Part shown: positions 1-6,911 of the stretch, one piece after another
Numbering within the stretch: position 1 is the stretch's first letter
How the letters are laid out: every line of letters starts with the position of its first letter
Source: an uncultured Bacteroidales bacterium
GTDB taxonomy: Bacteria > Bacteroidota > Bacteroidia > Bacteroidales > Bacteroidaceae
NCBI GenBank assembly: GCA_902799985.1
Contig: CADCCR010000005.1
Span: forward strand, 1 to 36,428
DNA: 36,428 nt
Direction: 5' to 3'
Translations under genes and position numbers: made by a program
Notes under the pieces: model-generated
Seen by the model: the letters and a program-made list of their open reading frames with translations, nothing else
Told to the model about the DNA's origin: nothing
Databases searched by the model: none

Positions 1-119
1 TCCTGGAGGGAAAGGAATATCAGCTGGCAAAGGACAAGCAAGGTCAGTATGAGCTCCACATCACCGATCCACAGAAGTTCTGGAGCGTCAGCAAATACCT
101 TGTCGTACAAGTTAAGTAA
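1..119 (+). CDS. C-terminal end of an unidentified protein (5' truncated by window)
   Basis: An open frame with codons starting at position 3 runs in from the window edge and stops at TAA 117-119, giving about 38 residues that end in KYLVVQVK. The peptide is mixed charged and hydrophobic with a likely terminal beta strand, as at the end of a secreted beta-sandwich or glycosidase domain, but that is only an impression. No family can be named from so short a piece. A run of AT-rich word repeats follows before hflX. Confidence 0.6.
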   Translation, partial: LEGKEYQLAKDKQGQYELHITDPQKFWSVSKYLVVQVK

Positions 120-120
120 G

Positions 121-217
121 AATGCATAATTCGCAATTCACAATTCATAATAATGCTACGCCCAAAGTTTAGCGAAGAAGATAATTATGAATTATGAATT
201 CTTAATTATGAATTAGC
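121..217. repeat. AT-rich word repeats flanking a GCTACGCCC spacer
   Basis: Degenerate copies of the word AATTCATAAT/ATTATGAATT lie on both sides of a short spacer beginning GCTACGCCC (about 154-180), so the left and right halves form a loose inverted repeat. The right half reaches the hflX start codon. A spacer of related sequence in the opposite orientation (GGGCGTAGC) occurs at about 12897-12912, also between AT-rich words, so this looks like one member of a dispersed intergenic family. Confidence 0.5.
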
Positions 218-1552
218 ATGAAGACTTCCCGGAGCAAGCACTATAATTCCTCGCGCTCGTCGCTGCCCTTCGAGGACGGCATGACGAACGTGAAGTTCCA
301 TAACGTCATCGACGACTCGCCCGAGACGGCTGTGCTCGTCGGCATCATCACGCCCAGTCAGGACGAGCGCAAGACGAAGGAATACCTCGACGAGCTGGAG
401 TTCCTGGCCGAGTCTGCCGGAGCCAGGACCATCCGCCGCTTCACCCAACGGCTGGGCGGGCCGAACAGCGTCACCTATCTCGGCATCGGCAAACTGCAGG
501 AGATACGTGCCTTCATACAGGCCGAAGAGGATGCCGAGCGAGAGGTGTCGATGGTCATCTTCGACGACGAACTCTCCGCCAAGCAGCTACGTAACATCGA
601 GAACGAGCTGAAGGTCAAGATACTCGACCGCACGACGCTCATCCTCGACATCTTCGCCATGCGCGCACAGACGGCCAACGCCAAGACGCAGGTCGAGCTG
701 GCACAGTATCGCTACATGCTGCCGCGCCTGCAACGCCTCTGGACGCACCTCGAGCGACAAGGCGGCGGCTCGGGCAGCGGCGGCGGCAAAGGCTCGGTGG
801 GACTACGCGGACCTGGGGAGACACAGCTCGAGATGGACCGACGCATCATCCTGAACCGCATGAGCCTGCTCAAAGGGCGCCTCGCGGAAATCGACAAGCA
901 GAAGACCACCCAGCGCGGCAACCGCGGCAAGATGATACGCGTGGCACTCGTAGGCTACACCAACGTCGGCAAGAGCACCCTGATGAACCTCCTCTCCAAG
1001 AGCGAGGTGTTTGCCGAGAACAAACTCTTCGCCACCCTCGACACCACCGTCCGCAAGGTCATCGTCGATAACCTGCCCTTCCTGCTCAGCGACACCGTGG
1101 GCTTCATCCGCAAGCTGCCCACCGACCTCGTCGATTCCTTCAAGAGCACGCTCGACGAAGTGCGCGAGGCCGACTTCCTGCTCCACATCGTCGATATCAG
1201 CCATCCCGACTTCGAGGACCAGATAAAGGTCGTCGATAAGACGCTTGCCGACCTCGGCTGCAGCGAGAAGCCGCAGATGATAGTCTTCAACAAGATAGAC
1301 GCCTATACGTGGGAGGAGAAGGATGCCGACGACCTGACGCCCGCCACCGCCCGCAACGTCTCGCTCCAGGAACTCATCCACACCTGGATGTCGCGCCTCG
1401 GCGGAGAGTGCCTCTTCATCTCAGCACAAGAACGCACCAACCTCGACACCCTCAAGCAGGTATTATATAATAAGGTACGCGAACTGCACGTCCAGAAGTA
1501 CCCCTACAACGACTTCCTCTTCGAGCACTACGAGGCAACTCCACTCATTTAG
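218..1552 (+). CDS. hflX: Ribosome-associated GTPase HflX
   Basis: HflX is a translational GTPase-family protein that binds 50S or 70S ribosomes and rescues or splits stalled ribosomes under stress. The 444-residue product has the N-terminal HflX domain, the glycine-rich linker with GLRGPGETQLE (about 195-205), then a G domain with the P-loop GYTNVGKS (246-253), switch motif DTVGF and NKID. Length is normal for the family. The ATG at 218 directly follows AT-rich repeats; an in-frame ATG at 281 (MTNVKFHN) is an alternative start closer to typical family N-termini. It is followed after 7 bp by the RAYT-like gene, so the two may be cotranscribed, although that neighbour is probably an opportunistic insertion. 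Confidence 0.95.
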   Translation: MKTSRSKHYNSSRSSLPFEDGMTNVKFHNVIDDSPETAVLVGIITPSQDERKTKEYLDELEFLAESAGARTIRRFTQRLGGPNSVTYLGIGKLQEIRAFIQAEEDAEREVSMVIFDDELSAKQLRNIENELKVKILDRTTLILDIFAMRAQTANAKTQVELAQYRYMLPRLQRLWTHLERQGGGSGSGGGKGSVGLRGPGETQLEMDRRIILNRMSLLKGRLAEIDKQKTTQRGNRGKMIRVALVGYTNVGKSTLMNLLSKSEVFAENKLFATLDTTVRKVIVDNLPFLLSDTVGFIRKLPTDLVDSFKSTLDEVREADFLLHIVDISHPDFEDQIKVVDKTLADLGCSEKPQMIVFNKIDAYTWEEKDADDLTPATARNVSLQELIHTWMSRLGGECLFISAQERTNLDTLKQVLYNKVRELHVQKYPYNDFLFEHYEATPLI

Positions 1553-1559
1553 GCACGAC

Positions 1560-2756
1560 ATGAGCACTCAGGCGATGGACAAGGATCAGGGGAAACGACG
1601 TCCGGTCGATACCATGCGGCACCACCGTGAAAACGGATGGGACTACCGAGGACGTGCCATCTATCATTTCACGATGCCTGTGGAGGCACGCTATCCGCTG
1701 TTCGGGGTTCTGGAGGGCGAGAGCGCAGAAAAGGCTTTCGTAAGGCTGAATCCCTTTGGCCGACAGGTGTGCCGGATGCTGAGCGGATTGGCACAGTTCT
1801 ACGAACAGAAAGGGTATGCGCTGAAGGTGCTGACACAGATGGTGATGCCCGACCATGTGCATTTGGTGATTCAGGTGCTCGAGCCCCTGCCGCAAAGCAT
1901 CGGGGCGGTGGTCAGAGGGTTCAAGAGCGCATGCACGAAGATTTACAAGGAAGAGTATTTTAGTAGCGGCGAGAACGCCGCTAAAGTGCACGGGGAGGAA
2001 GCTTCCCAGGGAGGCGAGAACGCCGCTGGTGAGCATGGACACGGAGAGGGGGAGGAGGCCCCTGTGCATTTTGCCCGCATTTTTGCGGGCAGAGGCAGCA
2101 TCTGGCAGCAGGACCCGGCCTATTACCATGAGCGCATCCTTCACGCGCCAGGCCAGTTGCGCCGGATGATTGACTACGTGAAGGACAACCCCCGCCGCCT
2201 TTGGCTCAAGACAAGGAACCCCTACCTCTTCCGCCTGCACAGACACACGGAAGTCCACGGCTTGTCGTTTACCTCGATGGGCAACCACTTCCTCCTCGAC
2301 TGGCCAGACCGACAGGCGGTGGAAGTGTCGCGAAGCGCCGTTGCCAATCAGGTGGAAGAACGGCTGCGGACGGTGCTGGCGGCGGCTCACAACGGGACGG
2401 TCACTTATACAGCAGCCATCAGCAAGGGCGAGCAACACATCGCCCGGACCTTACGCGAGCAAGGCTACCCGCTGGTTGTCCTTCTCAACGACGGCTTCCC
2501 CAAGGAAGGCTCGCCCCACGAACGTTACTACAAGCCCGGGGGCGTCTATTTCGAGGCGTGTTCGAAGGGGCAGCTGTTGCTCTTGGAACCTACCGAGCAG
2601 GTTTACCATGATGCCGGTATCCAATCGGCCGTCCAGGAGACTTTGCGCCGCAAGGCGGAAGCACGGCATTCCTACTATACGCCTATCCCGCAGGCAGCCC
2701 AGCGTTATCGCTTTGTGGCACTCAACGAAATAGCCCAGCGGCTATCCTTAACATGA
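1560..2756 (+). CDS. REP-associated tyrosine transposase (RAYT)-like protein with C-terminal SLOG/DprA-like region
   Basis: The N-terminal part matches the Y1/IS200-like single-strand transposase fold. It has an HxH metal site in MPDHVHL (H99, H101), then WQQDPAYYHERI and the YVKDNP segment whose Tyr206 is the likely nucleophile. Single-copy genes of this type without flanking insertion-sequence ends are RAYTs, domesticated relatives that act on REP hairpins. Residues 132-176 are a low-complexity insertion (two GENAA..HG..EE repeats) encoded by hairpin-forming DNA. Residues about 235-345 (TAAISKGEQHIA, PLVVLLNDGF, YYKPGG, GQLLLLEP) look like a Rossmann-type SLOG/DprA-related domain; this is my inference from motif order and needs a profile search. 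No inverted ends or target duplication were seen around the gene. It lies 7 bp behind hflX. Confidence 0.85.
   Translation: MSTQAMDKDQGKRRPVDTMRHHRENGWDYRGRAIYHFTMPVEARYPLFGVLEGESAEKAFVRLNPFGRQVCRMLSGLAQFYEQKGYALKVLTQMVMPDHVHLVIQVLEPLPQSIGAVVRGFKSACTKIYKEEYFSSGENAAKVHGEEASQGGENAAGEHGHGEGEEAPVHFARIFAGRGSIWQQDPAYYHERILHAPGQLRRMIDYVKDNPRRLWLKTRNPYLFRLHRHTEVHGLSFTSMGNHFLLDWPDRQAVEVSRSAVANQVEERLRTVLAAAHNGTVTYTAAISKGEQHIARTLREQGYPLVVLLNDGFPKEGSPHERYYKPGGVYFEACSKGQLLLLEPTEQVYHDAGIQSAVQETLRRKAEARHSYYTPIPQAAQRYRFVALNEIAQRLSLT
1964..2091. repeat. Two strong hairpins and a 15-bp direct repeat inside the RAYT-like gene
   Basis: Positions 1964-1983 form an 8-bp perfect stem (TAGCGGCG/CGCCGCTA) with AGAA loop. 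Positions 2072-2091 form an 8-bp stem (TGCCCGCA/TGCGGGCA) with TTTT loop. The 15-mer starting GGCGAGAACG occurs at 1968-1982 and 2013-2027, exactly 45 bp apart, so it preserves the frame. All lie in the region encoding the low-complexity insertion of the transposase. Confidence 0.8.
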
Positions 2757-2786
2757 TATAAACCATTAACATATAAACTGAATACA

Positions 2787-4416
2787 ATGGCTGAATTCAA
2801 GTATGCCCCAATGTTCCAGATGGGCGAGGACAAGACGGAGTACCGCCTCCTCTCGAAGGAAGGCGTGACCGTAAGTGAGTTTGAAGGGAAGGAAATAGTG
2901 AAGGTGTCTCCCGAAGCGTTGACGTTGCTGGCTCAGCAGGCCTTCCACGACGTGGAGTTCATGCTGCGTCGCGAGCATAACCTGCAAGTAGCACAGATAC
3001 TTAAAGACCCCGATGCCAGCGAGAACGACAAGTACGTCGCCCTCCAGTTCCTGCGTAATGCCGAGACTGCCTGCAAGGGCATCCTGCCTTTCTGCCAGGA
3101 CACCGGCACGGCCATCATTCATGGCGAGAAGGGACAGCAGGTCTGGACCGGCTTCGAGGACGAGTCGCGGCGTGTTCAACACGTTCACGCAGGACAACCT
3201 CCGCTACTCGCAGAACGCACCTCTGAACATGTACGACGAGGTGAACACAAAGTGCAACCTGCCTGCTCAGATTGACATCGAGGCCTGCGAGGGCGCGGAG
3301 TATAGGTTCGTGATGGTCGCCAAGGGCGGCGGCTCGGCCAACAAGACGTACTTCTACCCCATGACGAAGGCAACGATACAGAACGAAGGCACGTTGCTCC
3401 CCTTCCTCGTAGAGGAGATGAAGCACCTCGGAACGGCTGCCTGCCCGCCCTACCACATCGCCTTCGTCATCGGCGGCACCTCGGCTGAGAAGAACCTGCT
3501 GACGGTCAAGCTGGCCAGCATCAAGTACTACGACTCCCTGCCCACCACGGGCGACGAGACGGGACGTGCTTTCCGCGACATCGACTTGGAAAAGAAACTC
3601 CTCGAAGAAGCCCATAAGATTGGCCTCGGCGCACAGTTCGGCGGCAAGTACCTGGCCCACGACATCCGCGTCATCCGCCTGCCACGCCACGGCGCCAGCT
3701 GCCCCATCGGCATGGGCGTAAGCTGCTCGGCCGACCGCAACATCAAGGCGAAAATCAACCGCGACGGCATCTGGCTGGAGAAGATGGACGACTGCCCAAG
3801 CGAACTCATTCCCGAAGAACTGCGTCTGCCCGGCGAAGGCGGCAAGGGTGTTGAAATAGACCTCGACAAGGGCATCGATGCCGTGCGCAAGGAACTCAGC
3901 AAGTACCCCGTCTCGACCCGCGTCAACCTGAAGGGCACCATCATCGTGGCCCGCGACATCGCCCATGCCAAGCTGAAGGCCCGCCTCGATGCAGGCGAAG
4001 GCATGCCGCAGTACTTCAAGGACTATCCCATCCTCTACGCCGGCCCTGCCAAGACGCCGGAGGGCTATCCTTGCGGTTCGATGGGACCCACCACGGCCAA
4101 CCGCATGGACCCCTACGTCGATGAGTTCCAGGCAAATGGCGCTTCCTTAGTGATGATTGCCAAAGGCAACCGCACGCAGCAAGTGACGGATGCCTGCAAG
4201 AAGCACGGCGGCTTCTACCTCGGCACCATTGGCGGCGTGGCAGCCGTCCTCTCGCAGTCGAGCATCAAGAGCATCGAGTGCGTAGAGTACCCCGAACTCG
4301 GCATGGAGGCCATCTGGAAGATAACCGTCGAGGACTTCCCCGCCTTCATCCTCGTCGATGACAAGGGCAACGACTTCTTCAAGCAGCTGAAGCCCTGGTG
4401 CCCCGGGTGCAAATAG
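2787..4416 (+). pseudogene. Class I (iron-sulfur) fumarate hydratase, interrupted by a frameshift
   Basis: Class I fumarase interconverts fumarate and malate in the anaerobic branch of the citric-acid pathway used by succinate-producing Bacteroidetes, using a [4Fe-4S] cluster. The first reading frame (from ATG 2787) encodes the N-terminus through [11 protein letters not shown] and [11 protein letters not shown]. The remainder, from [10 protein letters not shown] to the end at 4416 (including [20 protein letters not shown] and [11 protein letters not shown]), is in another frame. The switch falls at 3162-3171 in a CG-rich stretch. A loss of two bases, possibly with a few codons, explains the shift. 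The joined product would be about 543 residues, the normal family length, and all other conserved blocks look intact. No slippery site is evident, so this is either a recent mutation or a sequencing/assembly error. Confidence 0.88.
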
Positions 4417-4457
4417 CAGGAAACGAGGAACATTCCTCCGAGCACTAAGGGTAAAAG

Positions 4458-4587
4458 TTCGTCACACCACGGAATAAAACTATTTCCAAGCCTTGGAAAT
4501 AAATTTCAAAGGCTTGGAAATATATTTTAAAGGCTTTGAAATATATTTCAGAGCCATTGAAAAAGTTTTATTCCCTGAGGTGACGAA
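4458..4587. repeat. Four 21-bp tandem units enclosed by 24-bp imperfect inverted arms
   Basis: Four units of exactly 21 bp occupy 4483-4503, 4504-4524, 4525-4545 and 4546-4566. Each carries a TTTC..AAGGCTT.GAAA core that is nearly self-palindromic. The arms at 4458-4481 (starting TTCGTCAC, ending GGAATAAAACT) and 4564-4587 (the reverse complement, with four mismatches in the middle) enclose the array. The outermost bases extend the match weakly. The whole unit could fold as one large hairpin or be a small non-autonomous element. Confidence 0.8.
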
Positions 4588-4840
4588 TTTTTGTCTGTGA
4601 CGGTCGATATTTGTCTGGCAAGACAACGGGGAATATAATAATATATAATGTATTATTGCTGTCCGAGGAAAGAACCGAACCAAAGGTCGACAAAAGTCGA
4701 GGCGCGAAAGAACACAGGCGGGTATCTTTCGTCTCCTCGAGACTTATGGCAAGCCTCGCTGGGAGGAAAGCCCGTCAACTTTAGGGAAAACCTCCTCGCG
4801 AAATAGGAGAACTCCTTCGCCCTTATTGCAGGGAAATGCC

Positions 4841-4848
4841 TACCTTTG
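4841..4848 (+). promoter_or_regulatory. Bacteroidetes -7 promoter box for the secreted protein gene
   Basis: TACCTTTG matches the TAnnTTTG -7 consensus of Bacteroidetes housekeeping promoters and lies 48 bp before the ATG at 4897. A good TTTG -33 box at 19-21 nt spacing is not visible, so only the -7 element is supported. Confidence 0.5.
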
Positions 4849-4896
4849 CATCGTAAACAAGAAGTTGAACCCCTTTAACGAATAGGAGACACAGCT

Positions 4897-5478
4897 ATGA
4901 AAAAGATGATGGTTATGGCAATGATGATGGTAATGTCCATCTCGGCCAATGCAATGAGCTACAACGCAGCAAGGAACGAAGCACTCTTCCTGAGCGACAA
5001 GATGGCGTACGAGTTGAACCTGAACGGAGCACAGTATGGTGCCGTCTACGAAATCAACCTCGACTACCTGATGAGCATGAACAGCCGCGGCGACGTATTC
5101 GGCATCTGGTGGAGCCGCCGCAACAGCGACCTCCGTCATGTGCTCAGCGTTTGGCAGTACGACAAGTACGTGGCAAGCAGCTACTTCTATCGTCCGCTGG
5201 TATGGAACGCAGGCAAGTGGCAGTTCAGCATCTACAGGCACTACAGCAACCACAACCTCTTCTACATGTCGCATCCCGCAGGCTACGCAAGCTACAAGGG
5301 CGGCAACAATCACAAGAGCGACCACTACTATGCCGACCGCAGAATCTCGAAGTCCGCTCCGAAGGTTTCGGGCAGAAGCTCCCACAGCGCCCACGCCAAC
5401 GGCGGACATCGGATAGCAGGTAATGCCTCGGGCAGCAGAGCAAGCAGAGGCGGCGTCCTGAGCTCCGGCCGCAGGTAG
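4897..5478 (+). CDS. Small secreted protein with Ser/Gly/Arg-rich tail, function unknown
   Basis: The 193-residue product begins with a clear signal peptide (MKKMMVMAMMM..SANA). The mature part contains YNAARNEALFLSDKMAYELNL followed by AVYEINLDYL, a pattern I associate with uncharacterised small secreted proteins of Bacteroidetes. It is rich in Tyr and Trp (GIWWSRRNS, YFYRPLVW), and the last 60 residues are low-complexity and basic, rich in Ser, Gly, His and Arg. No catalytic motif was found. It has its own -7 promoter box and a strong hairpin terminator just downstream, so it is probably monocistronic and exported to the periplasm or beyond. Confidence 0.85.
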   Translation: MKKMMVMAMMMVMSISANAMSYNAARNEALFLSDKMAYELNLNGAQYGAVYEINLDYLMSMNSRGDVFGIWWSRRNSDLRHVLSVWQYDKYVASSYFYRPLVWNAGKWQFSIYRHYSNHNLFYMSHPAGYASYKGGNNHKSDHYYADRRISKSAPKVSGRSSHSAHANGGHRIAGNASGSRASRGGVLSSGRR

Positions 5479-5508
5479 CAGCATCGCGAATCGACAACAA
5501 GCAACAGA

Positions 5509-5562
5509 AAACGAAGAAGCCCAGCGACTTGCTGGGCTTTTGCGCTTCAGGATGGGCTTGAA
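5509..5562. repeat. Left copy of a 54-bp perfect duplication containing the tRNA-Asn 3' end
   Basis: Positions 5509-5562 are identical to 5640-5693. The shared block holds the terminator hairpin plus the last 20 nt of tRNA-Asn (3' acceptor strand and 3' half of the T arm). The intact tRNA is attached to the right copy, so the left copy is a remnant or attachment-site-like duplicate. The 77-bp spacer contains the 12-bp palindrome ACGACCGGTCGT and no gene. Confidence 0.85.
5517..5542. terminator. Hairpin terminator, copy 1
   Basis: A 9-bp stem AAGCCCAGC/GCTGGGCTT with GACTT loop is followed by TTTG on the plus strand, 39 bp after the secreted protein stop. The same hairpin recurs 131 bp downstream next to tRNA-Asn as part of a perfect 54-bp duplication. 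Confidence 0.7.
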
Positions 5563-5639
5563 GCTACTACCGCTTGAGCGAAGCGAAAAAGGTATAGCTC
5601 GACGAAGTCAACCACGACCGGTCGTTGGTGAAAGCCCTG

Positions 5640-5693
5640 AAACGAAGAAGCCCAGCGACTTGCTGGGCTTTTGCGCTTCAGGATGGGCTTGAA
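5640..5693. repeat. Right copy of the 54-bp duplication, overlapping the intact tRNA-Asn
   Basis: This copy runs into the functional tRNA at 5674. Its hairpin (5648-5670) is immediately 3' of the tRNA on the minus strand and can serve as its terminator. Confidence 0.85.
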
Positions 5694-5747
5694 CCAACGA
5701 CCCCATGATTAACAGTCATGTGCTCTAACCAACTGAGCTACTGAAGC
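5674..5747 (-). tRNA. tRNA-Asn (anticodon GTT)
   Basis: Read on the minus strand, the 7-bp acceptor stem GCTTCAG/CTGAAGC closes a normal cloverleaf. The D arm has AGCTCAGTTGGTTAGAGC, the anticodon stem CATGA/TCATG encloses the loop CTGTTAA (anticodon bases at plus-strand 5711-5713), and the T arm contains GGTTCAAGCC. CCA is not encoded. A hairpin terminator follows and a consensus promoter precedes it on the minus strand. Confidence 0.97.
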
Positions 5748-5778
5748 AGGTTTTTGAGTTTTTCCCTCAATTGCGATG

Positions 5779-5808
5779 CAAAGGTACAATAAAAACTGAA
5801 AACGCAAA
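5779..5808 (-). promoter_or_regulatory. Promoter of tRNA-Asn
   Basis: On the minus strand, TTTG (5805-5808), an 18-nt spacer and TACCTTTG (5779-5786) match the Bacteroidetes -33/-7 promoter pattern. The -7 box is 32 bp upstream of the tRNA 5' end. Confidence 0.75.
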
Positions 5809-5900
5809 AACGAAAAGACAAAAATTTTTATTTATATGCTATTTTTTTCTTTTTTGATGCTTCTTTAATCCTTAATCTTTATTCTTTGCGCTTTATTTAG

Positions 5901-5908
5901 TACCTTTG
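5901..5908 (+). promoter_or_regulatory. -7 promoter box upstream of the PfkB kinase
   Basis: TACCTTTG matches TAnnTTTG and lies 18 bp before the ATG at 5927. It overlaps the TTG that would give a longer open frame, which argues that translation starts at 5927. Confidence 0.55.
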
Positions 5909-5926
5909 TGGAAAATTTTGCATCAA

Positions 5927-6907
5927 ATGGGGAAAATAATAGGTATTGGCAACGCTCTCGTCGACATTCTGGCTCGTCTGACACGGGATGAGCTGCTTGG
6001 CGAAATGGGTTTGCCGAAAGGAGGAATGACACTCATCGACGAGGCACAGCAGCTTCGCCTGCAAGCCTGCATGGAGGGTCTGCCCGTGAACCAGTCCAGC
6101 GGAGGCAGCGCCGGCAACACCATACTTGCGCTGGCGCATCTGGGCAATGAAGTGGGGTTCGTGGGCAAGATAGGCAACGATGCGCTGGGACGCTTCTATG
6201 CCGACTGTCTCCGGAGCGCAGGCATCGAGGCCCGACTGCTGCGATGCGACCTGCCGACCGGTGTGGCTAACACCTTCATCTCGCCCGATGGCGAACGCAC
6301 CTTCGGCACCTGTCTGGGAGCAGCAGCCACGTTGCAGCCTGGCGACATCACGCCGGCTCTCTTCGAAGACGTGGAGACGGCCCACATCGAAGGCTATCTA
6401 GTGCAGAACCACGACCTGATGGAAGCCATCTGCCAGACGGCAATGGAGGCAGGCACGATGCTCAGCCTCGACCTGGCCAGCTACAATGTTGTCGCCTCCG
6501 ACCTCGCTTTCTTCCACCACTTGGTGCAGGACTACATCGACATCGTCTTTGCCAACGAAGAGGAAGCCTGTGCCTTCACAGGCGAGAAAGACCCGCTGAA
6601 AGCGTTGCGACAGATAGCAGCCATGAAGTGTCTGGCCGTGGTGAAACTTGGCAGCAAGGGCGCAAGTGTGCGGCTCGGCAACGAAGAAGCGATGGCGGAG
6701 GCGCGGAAGATGCCGGTGGTCGACACCACGGCTGCAGGCGATTTCTTCGCCGGCGGTTTCCTCCATGCCCTGACAAAAGGTGCATCTTTGCAGGATTGCC
6801 TCAACTTTGGCACACTTCTTGCAGGTCACATCATAGGCGTGGTTGGCACGAAGCTGCCCGAAGAAACGTGGAAAGAGATAAGAAAGAATGAAAAAATGAA
6901 ACGATGA
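5927..6907 (+). CDS. PfkB-family sugar/nucleoside kinase (adenosine kinase-like)
   Basis: The 326-residue protein has the ribokinase/PfkB fold: N-terminal GIGNALVDI, the substrate-lid region SSGGSAGNTILALAHLG and the C-terminal signature DTTAAGDFFAGGFL, whose Asp is the catalytic base and whose GAGD-like turn forms the anion hole. It phosphorylates a sugar or nucleoside hydroxyl with ATP. Overall features resemble the adenosine kinase-like proteins of Bacteroidetes, but the substrate cannot be fixed by reading. The start at ATG 5927 is preferred because a longer frame would begin inside the -7 box. The S41 peptidase gene starts 5 bp after the stop, so the kinase, peptidase and following hydrolase probably form an operon. 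Confidence 0.9.
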   Translation: MGKIIGIGNALVDILARLTRDELLGEMGLPKGGMTLIDEAQQLRLQACMEGLPVNQSSGGSAGNTILALAHLGNEVGFVGKIGNDALGRFYADCLRSAGIEARLLRCDLPTGVANTFISPDGERTFGTCLGAAATLQPGDITPALFEDVETAHIEGYLVQNHDLMEAICQTAMEAGTMLSLDLASYNVVASDLAFFHHLVQDYIDIVFANEEEACAFTGEKDPLKALRQIAAMKCLAVVKLGSKGASVRLGNEEAMAEARKMPVVDTTAAGDFFAGGFLHALTKGASLQDCLNFGTLLAGHIIGVVGTKLPEETWKEIRKNEKMKR

Positions 6908-6911
6908 AAGA

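Larger units (their letters stand above)
4417..4896. other. 480-bp intergenic region between fumarase and a secreted protein
   Basis: Besides the 21-bp repeat element at 4458-4587 (listed separately), this stretch holds an AT palindrome (TAATAATATATAAT, about 4635-4648), a TCGAC-AAAA-GTCGA hairpin near 4687-4700 and a GAAAGA/TCTTTC stem near 4706-4731. A Bacteroidetes -7 box TACCTTTG lies at 4841-4848. No open frame or recognisable structural RNA was found. Confidence 0.6.

Noticed and set aside
1560..2756. Full IS200/IS605-type insertion sequence
   Set aside because: No TnpB gene and no element ends or target site were seen; the protein's long C-terminal region also differs from IS200 TnpA.
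4655..4800. Possible RNase P or other structural RNA, from GAGGAAAG words
   Set aside because: Only two short GAGGAAAG matches; the other conserved blocks and pairings of RNase P RNA are missing.
5906..5926. Upstream TTG start for the PfkB kinase
   Set aside because: The TTG lies inside the TACCTTTG promoter box, and the ATG at 5927 gives the standard family N-terminus.
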